Shown: positions 46,118 to 54,564, counted from the first letter of the stretch. The stretch: DNA of 64,000 nt from JAOUJD01 sp963811265 (GCA_963811265.1 CAWEQS010000017.1:62001-126000), one strand, 5' to 3'. The notes: generated from the letters alone by a model not told the origin. A program made the numbers and translations.

Positions 46118-47054
46118 TCAGTCCGCCGGCCGCGCTTTCACGCGGACCGATACGACGTCGGGATAGCTGTAACCACTGGAAGCCACCCAGCCGGCGATCG
46201 CTCCGATCTCGGCGCCGCGCAGCGCACCGCCTGCCACGAGCACCGCACCGAGCGCCGGCCCCACCACCGGCGCGGCAGCGACGCCGACGCCGAGCCCGAT
46301 GGCTCCGCCGACCACCCCTCCGGCGCCGGCCCCGGACTTCGCCCCTTCCTCGGACCGCGATCGACTCTTCACAGCCAGCGGCTCGGCGAGCCGTGCGTCC
46401 AGAGCCCTGCAACTGACTTCGAGCGCCAGGTCGGACACCTGCACCTCGACGGTTCCCGGCGCGACGAAGGGCCAGCGTCCGTAGTCATTCGAGGCCTCGC
46501 ACTCCATCGGCGCGCGCAGCGCGGGCTCGTCGGCCTCCAGGCGGACCTCGATCTTCTGGACGCGCCGCGTGGGCTGGTGCGGGTTCTCGGCGAGCTTCGC
46601 CGCGAGCACGCTGCTGCCGGCCCTCGGCCTCGCCGACGACGTGCAGCTTGATCGTCGTGGAAGTCAGCGCGCCACGGGCGCCCGTGAACGACCAGCCAGG
46701 CTTCACCTCCTGCCAGACGTAGATCTGCCGTCCGGGCTCGGCCTGGATGTCGATTGCATCCACGCTCCCGTCTGCCGTTGCCGAGAGCGTGTGCTTCCCG
46801 ACCGGCACCTGCGCGTAGAGGTAGGTGCCGGGTCCAGAGAACCCGAACGGCAGGTTGTCGATCTGGACGGTCGTCAGCGCCGGGACGGCCTTCGATGCGT
46901 CCCGGTAGACGAACACGCCGGACCGGAGGGGATGGATGGTGAACGTCTTCAGCGCGGCGTCTTGCTGGGGATCGCCGCGCGGTGCCGAAGCGCAGCCGGC
47001 CATGACGGCAATCAGCAGCGCCAGCAGCAATGGCCTCACGGTGACGGTTCTCAT
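46118..47054 (-). CDS. lipoprotein with DUF2846-like and glycine-zipper parts (frameshifted)
   Basis: The start at 47054 begins a signal peptide ending in an LLIAVMAGC lipobox. The first part (HPLRSGVFVYRDASKAVPAL, GTYLYAQVPVGKHTL) is DUF2846-like. After a frameshift near 46615 a second part follows (KIEVRLEADEPALRAPMEC, VEVQVSDLALEVSCRAL) and ends in a Gly/Ala-rich zipper (GAGGVVGGAIGLGVGVAAAP, 46220-46320) which may insert in a membrane. Repaired length about 311 aa. Convergent with the cytochrome operon. Confidence 0.65.
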
Positions 47055-48408
47055 AGGTAGAGGGCGCGGGACACCCTGCGCGGCTAGAGGGAGCGCGGCT
47101 TCATGCGCTCGGCACGGAGCCATCGATGCAAGTCGGCGGCAGCCTGCTGGGCAAGACGGCCTGCCGTCTGGTGTAGATGCGACTCCAGCCACTTCAGCTC
47201 TGGAGCCGAGGCTTCCGAGGGAAGGGGGGGGAGGGTCGAGCGGTCGCATCGAGCGGGGAGCGGCTGTCATTTCGTGACCGGTCCGTGGGGCTCACGGTCT
47301 CGGCGATCGCGGGGCGGGTCGAGGTGCGCGGCTGACGGCCCGGCGCGGCTCGGTCGCGGGGCATCCGGGGGGTCGAAGAGAGAAAGAAAAAGAAGGGCGA
47401 AGCGGTGGCGTGGGGAGCGAGGCGCAACACGAAAAAAAAAAAAATCGTCCACACGAAACGGCCATCGTCGTCCTGGTACGTACGGCTCTGGACGAAGCGG
47501 CCAGCTGCATCGGACACCTGCAGATCGAAGGCAAGGGTCGCCCGCGATTCGTAGGTCTGGATGAGCTCGCCCGCCTTCCACTCACTTCCCAGCCGCCGCT
47601 GCCGATAGGCGAGACGAACGGCTTGCACGCGATCGCGTCGGCGCCGGGAGACGCGGCCGGCAGTTCGCCAGCCACGGCCCATCGCGAAGGACGCCTTCGA
47701 ACGACTGCGAACGGCCTGCTCGACCACGGCGCCAACTCGCACGACGACCGTTCTCATTCCCGATTCGGCTGACCGCGACCGAAGCCTTCCTGACGTCCGT
47801 GGGAACGACAAGCACGACGGTTCCCCCTCCCGCTCCGCAGGCGGTAACGGAGCGCGAGGAATCTGCAGTGGATCGATTGGTGTTTCCGAAACGAGAACCA
47901 TCGGGGCGACCAGTGGCACGACCACCCCGCATGCCGTCACGAGCGCCGGCACGAGCGATGGTGCCGGGCGGATACGGCGCGGCCTCGGGCGCGGGTGTCG
48001 AGCGTGAGCTCGGCAGATCGACCGTCGCGCCGACGGCAGTGCCATCTTGCCGGGCGACACGTGCGCGACCGTCTGCCCGGGCGCCGGCGCTCCTTGCCCC
48101 CAACGGCGTGCGCACGGCAGTTCGCACCGGCACGGTCCGCCTGCCCGCCGCCGCAACGCAGTCACGCAGCGGCCGGTGCGGCTTCCCATCCGACGCGAGC
48201 GCCGTCCGGCCTCCCCCGGCAGGTCCGCCGAACGGGGTCGCTCCGACCGGTGCTTCCGGCCAACGTTGCCGGCGGCATTGCATCGGAAGCTGAATCACTC
48301 CGTAGGGCGCGCTGTCCGGCTCGTCCCGGCAGCGCCTCCGGCGCTGCAGGATCGATCACGCCGCGCCAGGCTGCCGGCCGTCGACGCAGCTGCCGGGAAG
48401 GCCGCGAC
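47055..48408 (-). other. low-confidence region with homopolymers and a possible broken gene
   Basis: About 1.35 kb without a clean gene. A run of 13 A (47432-47444), a run of 8 G (47224-47231) and an AG-rich tract (47384-47400) are out of character with the surrounding GC-rich sequence. The interior holds a possible minus-strand broken gene (separate entry). Codon use on the plus strand does not support a gene. Confidence 0.4.
47430..48010 (-). pseudogene. possible broken lipoprotein-like gene
   Basis: Reading the minus strand in alternating frames gives a plausible protein: a lipobox-like ALVTACG start region, VLVSETPIDPLQIPRAP, then GTVVLVVPTDVRKASVAVS in another frame, TVVVRVGAVVEQAVRSRSK, and finally LIQTYESRATLAFDLQVSD, RTYQDDDGRFVWTI. 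The last 50 residues have clear codon bias. It ends in the A13 (T13 on this strand) run. No family was recognised. Frameshifts prevent any firm call. Confidence 0.3.
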
Positions 48409-48633
48409 ATGCCGACGAACGCCGACGGCCGCAAGGCCATCGACACCGCCATCGCCAACAGCACCGACCACGGAGTGACCTGGGTGCACTCGTCGTCAAC
48501 CCCGCGCGCGCCGGGGCGTACGCTCTACGCGCGCCATCGCCCGAAGCGATCCGCAGGTCGCCGACCGCAGCGGCCGGCACGACGAGCGCATCCGCAGTTC
48601 GACGTGCTCGAGCGCTATTCGACCGTGACCTGA
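48409..48633 (+). CDS. possible small hypothetical protein
   Basis: A 74-codon frame starts at ATG 48409 with GGGAAG upstream. The first 28 codons (MPTNADGRKAIDTAIANST) have strong third-position G/C bias; the middle is Arg/Pro-rich and poorly biased, suggesting an undetected frameshift; the end reads FDVLERYSTVT. No family recognised. May be real, truncated or spurious. Confidence 0.3.
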   Translation: MPTNADGRKAIDTAIANSTDHGVTWVHSSSTPRAPGRTLYARHRPKRSAGRRPQRPARRAHPQFDVLERYSTVT

Positions 48634-49040
48634 ACGTCCCCTTCCCAACCGAGCGGAACGCGCGAGGTCCGCAAGTTCGTTCGACAGCTGCGGCAGGCGT
48701 CCTGCTGCGGCACCCGGGCGTTTCGATCGAGCGCGATCATCCCTGGCGCCTCGGGCTTGCCGGCGTCGCGCACCGCGAGCGCCGCCAGAAGGCGGCGTGC
48801 TGCGAAGGCGCGCCCGACACCAGCGGGTCCAGGCTATTGACCGGCGACACGACACGACGAACACCGAAAAGCCCCACGCCAACTCCTCGGCCCACCGGTT
48901 TCCAGTAAAGCCGCTGGCGCTCTTCGCCCATTGACCTGCCGCACACGGCATGGAGTCGACTCGAACGCCGACTCCATCGCTGTCCTGCCGAAAAGGGACG
49001 CTGCGCGCAGGCGATGAAGGGCGCCGCGATGCGCCTCGCC
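48634..49040. other. intergenic, contains one inverted repeat
   Basis: No gene recognised on either strand. A 9-bp inverted repeat ATGGAGTCG/CGACTCCAT (48952-48960 and 48971-48979) lies about 60 nt beyond the end of the downstream MtfA-like gene and could be its weak terminator, but no T-run follows. Confidence 0.4.
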
Positions 49041-49859
49041 TCACCAGCTGAGCGGACTCACGCGATAGAACCGGCTGAACTCCGCGTACAGGCCAGGGTG
49101 CTCGGCGGCGAGGTCGCGCGGACGCTCGAAGAAGACCTCGGACACGACCGCGAAGAACTCGGCGGGATTGGTCGCCCCGTACGCATCGATCAGCGACGGC
49201 TGCCCGTCGGCGATCCGCGAATGCAGCGCCGCGTACTCGCGGCCGAGCACCTCGGCCCACCGATCGCGGCGCGAGCGACTGCGCATGAACGGCGCGCCGT
49301 TGGCCGCGCCGTTCTCCTGGTCGAGCTGATGCGCGAACTCGTGGATGACGACGTTGAAGCCGTCGTCCGCGCGTTCGGCCCCCGCCAGGGTGTCGTCCCA
49401 CGAGAGGATCACCTGCCCGCTGGACCACGACTCCCCGGACAGGACGCTGCGGTCGCGCCGCGCGAGCCCGATGCCGTCGGGCACCTCGCGGTCGACGATG
49501 AACCGGCCGGGATAGACGAGGATCTCGGTCAGGTTGGGAAAGTAGTCGGTGCGCCGGTTGAGCAGCAGCAGGCAGGCCTGCGCGGCGATCGTCACGCGCA
49601 TCTCGTCGGTGATCTCCAGTCCGTCGCAACCGACGAACGGCTTCTCGGCGAGGAAGACCTGGATGTGCTTCTTGAGCTGCAGTTGCAGATCGGCGGGCAG
49701 CGCGCGCACGTACGGCACGCGTCGCCGCAAGTGCTCGCGCCACTCGTGCGGAAACGGCCGGGCGCGGAGGCGGGCGCGCCGCCAGCCCGTGAAGAGCGCG
49801 TCGCGCAGCGTCCAGCCCAGCACCGCCACGAGGATCGCGGCAAGGATCAGCAAGCCCAT
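49041..49859 (-). CDS. zinc-dependent peptidase, MtfA family (M90)
   Basis: This 272-aa protein has one N-terminal membrane helix (LLILAAILVAVLGWTL) and a cytosolic or periplasmic metallopeptidase domain. The zinc motif is VVIHEFAHQLDQENG with a downstream glutamate in NPAEFFAVVSEVFFE, exactly as in MtfA. Supporting blocks: ITDEMRVTIAAQACLLLL and LVYPGRFIV. E. coli MtfA binds the regulator Mlc; membrane-anchored versions occur widely. Located downstream of small-protein copy B and separated by its terminator. Confidence 0.85.
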   Translation of the reverse strand: MGLLILAAILVAVLGWTLRDALFTGWRRARLRARPFPHEWREHLRRRVPYVRALPADLQLQLKKHIQVFLAEKPFVGCDGLEITDEMRVTIAAQACLLLLNRRTDYFPNLTEILVYPGRFIVDREVPDGIGLARRDRSVLSGESWSSGQVILSWDDTLAGAERADDGFNVVIHEFAHQLDQENGAANGAPFMRSRSRRDRWAEVLGREYAALHSRIADGQPSLIDAYGATNPAEFFAVVSEVFFERPRDLAAEHPGLYAEFSRFYRVSPLSW

Positions 49860-49948
49860 GTCAGCGCACGAGTCGGGATCAGATGATGAGAGATGGCGGC
49901 GGCGGCGCGGAACTCAAGCGCTGCCTGCGATCACGACTCCAGGAATGA

Positions 49949-49977
49949 AAACAGCCCGGCCGAAGCCGGGCTGTTTG
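49949..49977 (-). terminator. terminator of the small-protein gene (copy B)
   Basis: Minus-strand stem AAACAGCCCGGC/GCCGGGCTGTTT with a TTCG loop followed by TTCATTCC; near-identical to the stem at 43570. Confidence 0.8.
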
Positions 49978-50057
49978 ACGTGCTGCTTTTCCGTCCGCGC
50001 TCGGCGGCGCAGGCAGGACCGGGCGCTGCGCCAGCCGATCGGCTGACGGCGCTTCGT
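49978..50057 (-). ncRNA. conserved structured 3'-UTR element, copy B
   Basis: Positions 49992-50046 match the copy A element at 54 of 55 bases, including the palindrome CAGCCGATCGGCTG (50033-50046). It sits between the small-protein stop codon and the terminator, at nearly the same distances as in copy A. Function inferred as for copy A. Confidence 0.5.
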
Positions 50058-50225
50058 TCACTGCACTGCGGTCGGCTTGACGGTGACCTTCTCCATCACG
50101 ACGAGCGCGGGTTGCGACTCGGCACTCCACTGCATGCCGGCGACGGTGCTGCCGAGGACGACGGTGGTGGTGATGAGGGCCATCGCGAAGGAAATCAGGC
50201 GGGCCTGGGTGGAGATCGTTTTCAT
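50058..50225 (-). CDS. small secreted-type protein, copy B
   Basis: This 55-aa paralogue of the 43678 product starts at ATG 50225 after AAGGACC. It has a hydrophobic signal-like segment (RLISFAMALITTTVVLG) and the same C-terminal pattern (VVMEKVTVKPTAVQ). The sequence shared with copy A covers the upstream regulatory region, the gene, the 3' element and the terminator, about 500 bp in all, so it is a locus duplication. It is divergent from ytfE. Confidence 0.7.
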   Translation of the reverse strand: MKTISTQARLISFAMALITTTVVLGSTVAGMQWSAESQPALVVMEKVTVKPTAVQ

Positions 50226-50605
50226 GGTCGGTCCTTTCGTTCGTTTCGTCGTTCGTGCTGCGATGAAACGAACTCTAGGCATCGGACCGTCGCGCCGCGA
50301 GCGCATTGCGACGGACCGCAAGGATCGCGGCATGAAGTGCAGAGCGCTTTCGCGCCGCCGCGCGGCCGATTCCGCCGTTCATTCCGGCTTGCTGCCGTTT
50401 CGTCGCGCGCAGGTGCACTTCAGCCGCGATTTCCACCGTCGAAAGGGTCTTGTCGCCGGAAACCACCCAGGTCGACGAACTGCGCGCTACCCCCACCGGT
50501 GCGAGGCGCCCTACCCCCTCCGGAACGGCTTGATCGGACGCAATCCGTCGCAAGCTTCGATGGCGACACTGCCCGCACCCGAGGCACTCACACGAAGGAA
50601 TCGCC
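50226..50605. other. divergent regulatory region between copy B and ytfE
   Basis: 380 bases without a gene. It holds the copy B promoter repeat, inverted arms TGAAGTGCA (50333-50341) and TGCACTTCA (50414-50422), and the GAAGGA ribosome site before ytfE. No clear FNR or NsrR site was recognised by eye. Confidence 0.5.
50272..50341 (-). promoter_or_regulatory. promoter with two-turn direct repeat, copy B
   Basis: Minus strand: TGCACTTCA (starting 50341) and TGCGGTCCG (starting 50320), period 21 bp; -10-like TAGAGT starting 50277, 43 bp after the second repeat; start codon 52 bp further. Same layout as copies A and C. Confidence 0.6.
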
Positions 50606-51253
50606 ATGAACTACGCGCAACGCCAGGTCGCCGACATCGCCGCGAACCTCCCCGGAGCCACGCAGGTCTTCCGGAATCACAAGATCGACTTCTGCTGCGG
50701 CGGTCACGTCCCGCTGGCCGAGGCCGCCGCGGCCCGCGGCGAGTCGCTCGCTGCGATCGAGACCGAACTGGCGGCGCTGGAAACCGGCGAAGTGGAAGCG
50801 CCGCAATCGAGCGACGAGTTGATCGAGCACATCCTCGAGCGCTACCACGCCACGCACCGCGCGGAACTGCCGGAACTGGTCCGGCTGGCAGCGCGCGTCG
50901 AAGCGCGCCACGTCGAGAATCCGCTCGTGCCGCGCGGCATCCACGCGGCGCTGGTCGAGGCCGGCGAAGCGCTCGAGGAACACATGCAGAAGGAAGAGCA
51001 GATCCTGTTTCCGCTGATGCGCGCCGGCGGACATCCGATGATCCACGCGCCGGTCGGCCGGATGCGCTACGAGCACGACGAGCACGGCGAGCGGCTGGCG
51101 AACCTCGAGGCCATCGCGCACGGTTTCGAGCTGCCCGAGGAAGCGTGCCCCACGTGGCGCGCGCTCTACGCCGGCGTGCAGAAGCTGATCGACGACGTGC
51201 ACGAGCACATCCACCTCGAGAACAACGTGCTGTTCCCGCGGTTCGAGGCCTGA
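50606..51253 (+). CDS. ytfE: iron-sulfur cluster repair di-iron protein (RIC/YtfE)
   Basis: This 215-aa protein repairs iron-sulfur clusters damaged by nitric oxide or peroxide. The N-terminal ScdA domain contains IDFCCGGH. The di-iron hemerythrin-like site is formed by histidines and glutamates in RYHATHRAELP, EALEEHMQKEEQILFPLM, YEHDEHGER and VHEHIHLENNVLFPRF. GAAGGA precedes the ATG. YtfE genes are normally NO-responsive; the upstream region is shared with small-protein copy B. Confidence 0.93.
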   Translation: MNYAQRQVADIAANLPGATQVFRNHKIDFCCGGHVPLAEAAAARGESLAAIETELAALETGEVEAPQSSDELIEHILERYHATHRAELPELVRLAARVEARHVENPLVPRGIHAALVEAGEALEEHMQKEEQILFPLMRAGGHPMIHAPVGRMRYEHDEHGERLANLEAIAHGFELPEEACPTWRALYAGVQKLIDDVHEHIHLENNVLFPRFEA

Positions 51254-51259
51254 AGCGAA

Positions 51260-51282
51260 AAGTCGGGGCCATGCCCCGACTT
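51260..51282. repeat. inverted repeat after ytfE
   Basis: 10-bp stem AAGTCGGGGC/GCCCCGACTT with a three-base loop, seven nt after the ytfE stop. May terminate the ytfE transcript; no T-run. One of two related GGGGC hairpins in this gap. Confidence 0.5.
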
Positions 51283-51301
51283 CCATGCCCGCCTCTTCAA
51301 C

Positions 51302-51328
51302 GAAAATCGGGGGCAGACCCCGATTTTC
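51302..51328 (-). terminator. hairpin at the end of the FMN reductase gene
   Basis: 11-bp stem GAAAATCGGGG/CCCCGATTTTC overlapping the stop codon of the minus-strand gene; on that strand it ends in TTTTC. It resembles the preceding AAGTCGGGGC hairpin, suggesting a repeated element. Confidence 0.55.
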
Positions 51329-51887
51329 ACCTGGCGCGAACGGCCTTCATCGCGCCGCTCCACGCGACGAGCTGGTCGAGCATCGACTTCAGCGACTTCT
51401 CGTGCAGCGCCTGTGGCTTGAACGTGCTGAAGTTCTCGAAGTCCGTGAAGAGCGACAGCGCGACCTGCGAGCGGACGTCGGCGATCTGCAATTCGCCCAT
51501 GATCAGCCTGAGGTGCTCCACCGCGCGCGTGCCCCCGGAACTGCCGAAGCTGACGAAGCCGGCCGCCTTGTTGTTCCACTCGGAATACAGGAAATCGATC
51601 GCGTTCTTCAGCGCGCCGGACGTGCTGTGGTTGTATTCGGGCGTCACGAACACGTAGCCGTCGAACGACGCGATCTTCTCCGACCAGCGCTTCGTGTGGT
51701 CCTTGCTGTACTTGTGCTGCGACGGCGGGATCGGTTCATCGAGCAGCGGCAGGTCGAACTCCGCGATGTCGACCAGTTCGTACTCGGCGTCGGCCCGCTG
51801 GCGCGCGTGATCGAGAACCCAGCGCGCAACCGGCTCGGTCTTGCGTCCCGGCCGCGTGCTGCCGAGGATGATGGCGATTCGAAGCAT
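51327..51887 (-). CDS. NAD(P)H-dependent FMN reductase family protein
   Basis: This 186-aa flavoprotein has the flavodoxin-like fold of FMN_red proteins: IAIILGSTRPGRKTEPVA (phosphate loop), TPEYNHSTSGALKNAIDFL (FMN-binding signature) and FVSFGSSGGTRAVEHLRLI. Members reduce flavins, quinones, azo dyes or chromate. The start MLRIAIILG is clear. Convergent with ytfE. Confidence 0.88.
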   Translation of the reverse strand: MLRIAIILGSTRPGRKTEPVARWVLDHARQRADAEYELVDIAEFDLPLLDEPIPPSQHKYSKDHTKRWSEKIASFDGYVFVTPEYNHSTSGALKNAIDFLYSEWNNKAAGFVSFGSSGGTRAVEHLRLIMGELQIADVRSQVALSLFTDFENFSTFKPQALHEKSLKSMLDQLVAWSGAMKAVRAR

Positions 51888-52001
51888 CGATGACCCCTGT
51901 TGTCGTGGAAAGGAAGGATGGGCTCATCGTACAGAGCGCGCTTGCCACGACCGCCTTCGAAGGAGCCGAAGCGCCTCGGGGCTTTCCCGCCCCGGTGCGC
52001 A

Positions 52002-52970
52002 TCAGCGCGGCCCGACGTCGGCCAGCCAGGCGAACAGCGAGAACGTGACGAACGCCAGCGCGGTCGAGAGCACGACCGCGCGGGTCACGCGGCCGTTGTC
52101 GGCGCCGTAGCGCTCCGCCAGCAGCGACACCGTGTTGGCCGAAGGCAGCGCTGCGGCGAGCACGAGGACGGTCAGGCTGAAGGTCGACAGCGACGCCCCG
52201 AACAGGCGGACCGCCGTCCAGCCGAGGCCCAGCACCAGCAGCGGATGCACCAGCAGCTTGATCAACGCCAGCGGCAGGTAGAGCTCGATCGGCGTGCGGG
52301 TGTGCACGTGCTGGCCGGCGCGCCACAGGACGGTGCCGATCGTGAACAGCGCCACCGGCGTGGCGGAATCGGCCAGCATCCTCACGATCGTGTCGGCCGG
52401 GCCGATAGGGTGCAGCCCGGTGGCCGACGACACCATTCCCGCCCCGATGGACCAGGGCAGCGGGTTGCTGAGCGCGCCGCGAATCGAACGCAGCGCGGAG
52501 GCCCCGGGTCCGAGCTGCCCGTGATCGCCCATCTGGGCCAGCGCGATCGCCAGCGAACTGGTGATCAGCAGGTCGATCAGCACGGTCGTGATCACCGGGC
52601 CGGCAGCGGCCGGCCCCAGCAGCGCCGCCAGCATCGGCACGCCCATGAAGCCGGTGTTGGGGAACGCGACCGTCAGTGCGCCGAACGCCGCGTCCTTCGG
52701 CCCCACGCGCACCGAGCGCGTCAGCGCGATGGTCCCGAACACCATCACGAGCGCCGCGGCCAGCCACACCGCGATCACCGACGCGTCGATCAGCTGGGCG
52801 ACGGGCAGCGACGCGCCGAAGCGATACAGCATGCACGGCAGCGCAAAGAACAGGACGTAGATGTTGAGGCCGGGGATCGCGCTCTCGGGCAGCAGCCTGG
52901 AGCGCGCGGCGAGGTAGCCGCACAGCACGAGCGCGAAGAACGGGATGGTGACGGAGAGGATGGAGGCCAT
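52002..52970 (-). CDS. AEC family transporter (auxin efflux carrier type)
   Basis: This 322-aa protein has ten predicted membrane helices in two inverted halves, with the Asn/Pro-rich half-helix pattern of AEC carriers: FALPCMLYRFG and AFPNTGFMGVPMLAALLG in the first half, LPSANTVSLLAERYG in the second. Bacterial members transport dicarboxylates or other small metabolites. Start MASILSVTIPFFALVLCGYL at 52970. Confidence 0.87.
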   Translation of the reverse strand: MASILSVTIPFFALVLCGYLAARSRLLPESAIPGLNIYVLFFALPCMLYRFGASLPVAQLIDASVIAVWLAAALVMVFGTIALTRSVRVGPKDAAFGALTVAFPNTGFMGVPMLAALLGPAAAGPVITTVLIDLLITSSLAIALAQMGDHGQLGPGASALRSIRGALSNPLPWSIGAGMVSSATGLHPIGPADTIVRMLADSATPVALFTIGTVLWRAGQHVHTRTPIELYLPLALIKLLVHPLLVLGLGWTAVRLFGASLSTFSLTVLVLAAALPSANTVSLLAERYGADNGRVTRAVVLSTALAFVTFSLFAWLADVGPR

Positions 52971-53190
52971 GGCGCCGCGCGCGGGGGCGACGCCAGGGTG
53001 TCCGGGGCTGCCCGCGGCGCTTTATAGCAGCGGGCACGGCGATCTGCGCCTGGCCTGCTTCGAGCACCGGGCGGTCGACTCAAAGGTGAAAGCCGCGCAA
53101 GCGGCCGGGAAGCAGACCGGGCGAGCTCCCGCGAACCCGCGTAAGCTCCCCCGGTCGCCGCTTCAGCGGCCGGTTCATCAGGAGAGTCTT

Positions 53191-53364
53191 CTGGCCAAGC
53201 CCAACTACTCATTCGAGAAGCGCCAGCGCGAGCTGGCAAAGAAGAAGAAGCAGGAGCAGAAAGCGGAGCAGAAACGCCAGCAGAAGGCCGCCAAGAGCCC
53301 CGGCGAGTCCGCTCCCGCCCCCGGCGATGCCTCGACCGAGGCAGGCTCGGGCGGAACGACCTGA
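53191..53364 (+). CDS. small Lys/Gln-rich protein with CTG start
   Basis: This 57-aa highly charged protein reads (M)AKPNYSFEKRQRELAKKKK and continues as a basic helix, then a Pro/Ser/Gly tail. The conserved MAKPNYSFEKRQRELAKK beginning, known in many proteobacteria, is encoded here by CTG GCC AAG, with AGGAGA five nt upstream; no ATG, GTG or TTG fits. Either CTG initiates or the A was misread. Function of the family unknown; possibly nucleic-acid or ribosome associated. Confidence 0.7.
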   Translation: MAKPNYSFEKRQRELAKKKKQEQKAEQKRQQKAAKSPGESAPAPGDASTEAGSGGTT

Positions 53365-53468
53365 CGCGCCGCGCGGTCGGTTTCCGGTTCCGGGCGGCCC
53401 TCCGCCCGCTTGCCGTGCCACGTAGCATGGGTCATGCACTCCTCCTCTTCGGCAGGAGGCACTGACCG

Positions 53469-54083
53469 ATGTATCACGGCGAGCGACTGAACAGCATCAC
53501 CCATCTCGTGGGCACCGCGCTGGCCGTGGTCGGCGCCGCCGTGCTGATCGCGCGCGTGTTCGGCCAGGACGATCCGTGGAAGACCACCGGTGTCGTTCTG
53601 TTCGGCCTCGGGCTCATCCTCCTGTATGCGGCCTCGACGCTCTATCACGCGGTCCGCGGTCCGCTCAAACCATGGCTGCGGCGCGCGGACCACGCAGCCG
53701 TGTTCCTGCTGATCGCCTGCAGCTACGCGCCTTTCGCGCTGGGCCCGCTGCGCGGCGGCTTCGGACTGACCCTGTTCGCGATCATCTGGGCGTTGGCAGC
53801 GGTCGGCATCTGGCAGGCCATGCGGCGCCGCGCCGACCGCGACCCCTCGCCGGTCCTGCACCTGGTCATGGGATGGCTGGGCGCCGCGGCGCTGATCCCG
53901 CTGGCCAAGGCGCTCGGGCCAGCCGGCATGGCGTGGCTCGCGGTGGGCGGACTTCTCTACACGATCGGCGTCCTGTTCTACGTGAAGGACCGCGTGTGGC
54001 GCCATGCCCACGGCATCTGGCACCTCTTCGTGATGGGCGGCAGCGCGAGCCACTTCGTGGCGGTGATGTACTTCGTCGCGTAG
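53469..54083 (+). CDS. haemolysin III family (PAQR-like) membrane protein
   Basis: This 204-aa seven-helix membrane protein matches the HlyIII/TrhA family: GERLNSITHLVGTALAVVGA at the N-terminus, YAASTLYHAV with conserved Ser and His, ADHAAVFLLIACSYAPF, and the C-terminal HGIWHLFVMGGSASHF. The conserved His/Asp residues form a possible zinc site as in adiponectin receptors. TrhA affects membrane-lipid balance in E. coli. The ATG at 53469 is preceded by GGAGG. Confidence 0.87.
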   Translation: MYHGERLNSITHLVGTALAVVGAAVLIARVFGQDDPWKTTGVVLFGLGLILLYAASTLYHAVRGPLKPWLRRADHAAVFLLIACSYAPFALGPLRGGFGLTLFAIIWALAAVGIWQAMRRRADRDPSPVLHLVMGWLGAAALIPLAKALGPAGMAWLAVGGLLYTIGVLFYVKDRVWRHAHGIWHLFVMGGSASHFVAVMYFVA

Positions 54084-54125
54084 GTCCGCCTGCCCACGGC
54101 ATGGGCCGCAAGAGCGGACGCTCGA

Positions 54126-54533
54126 CTACTCGACCACCTTCTTCCGCAACGCCTTCACCTGCCCCCGCTGCACCTTCGACTCGACCCGCTTGCGCTGCGA
54201 ACTCGCCGTCGGCTTCGTCGGCCGGCGCTTGATCGGGATGTGCGCGGCCTCGTCCAGCAAGGCGCGCAAGCGCAGCAGCGCCACCGCGCGATTCTTCTCG
54301 AGGCTGCGCGACGTCTGCGCCTTGATGACGATCACGCCCTCGTCCGTGATGCGCTGGTCGCGCTTCGCGAGCAGCTTGTCCTTGAGCGCGTCGGGCAGCG
54401 ACGAGGCGCGCACGTCGAAGCGCAGGTGCACCGCGTTGGAGACCTTGTTGACGTTCTGGCCGCCCGCGCCCTGCGCGCGGATGGCCTGCAACTCGACCTC
54501 GTCTTCAACGAGCGTGAAAGGGATGGTCGGCAT
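54126..54533 (-). CDS. arfB: alternative ribosome-rescue factor ArfB (YaeJ)
   Basis: This 135-aa peptidyl-tRNA hydrolase rescues ribosomes stalled without a stop codon. It has the catalytic GGQ in RAQGAGGQNVNKVSNAV near residue 27 and the typical basic C-terminal tail (TKPTASSQRKRVESKVQRGQ) that enters the empty mRNA channel, separating it from full-length release factors. Start MPTIPFTLVEDEVELQAI. Convergent with haemolysin III. Confidence 0.92.
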   Translation of the reverse strand: MPTIPFTLVEDEVELQAIRAQGAGGQNVNKVSNAVHLRFDVRASSLPDALKDKLLAKRDQRITDEGVIVIKAQTSRSLEKNRAVALLRLRALLDEAAHIPIKRRPTKPTASSQRKRVESKVQRGQVKALRKKVVE

Positions 54534-54564
54534 GGCGGAAGCTTAGCCGCCGGTGCGCGCCGAG

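Noticed and set aside
47432..47444. The A13 run as a rho-independent terminator on the minus strand
   Set aside because: No stable GC-rich stem immediately precedes the T-run on that strand.
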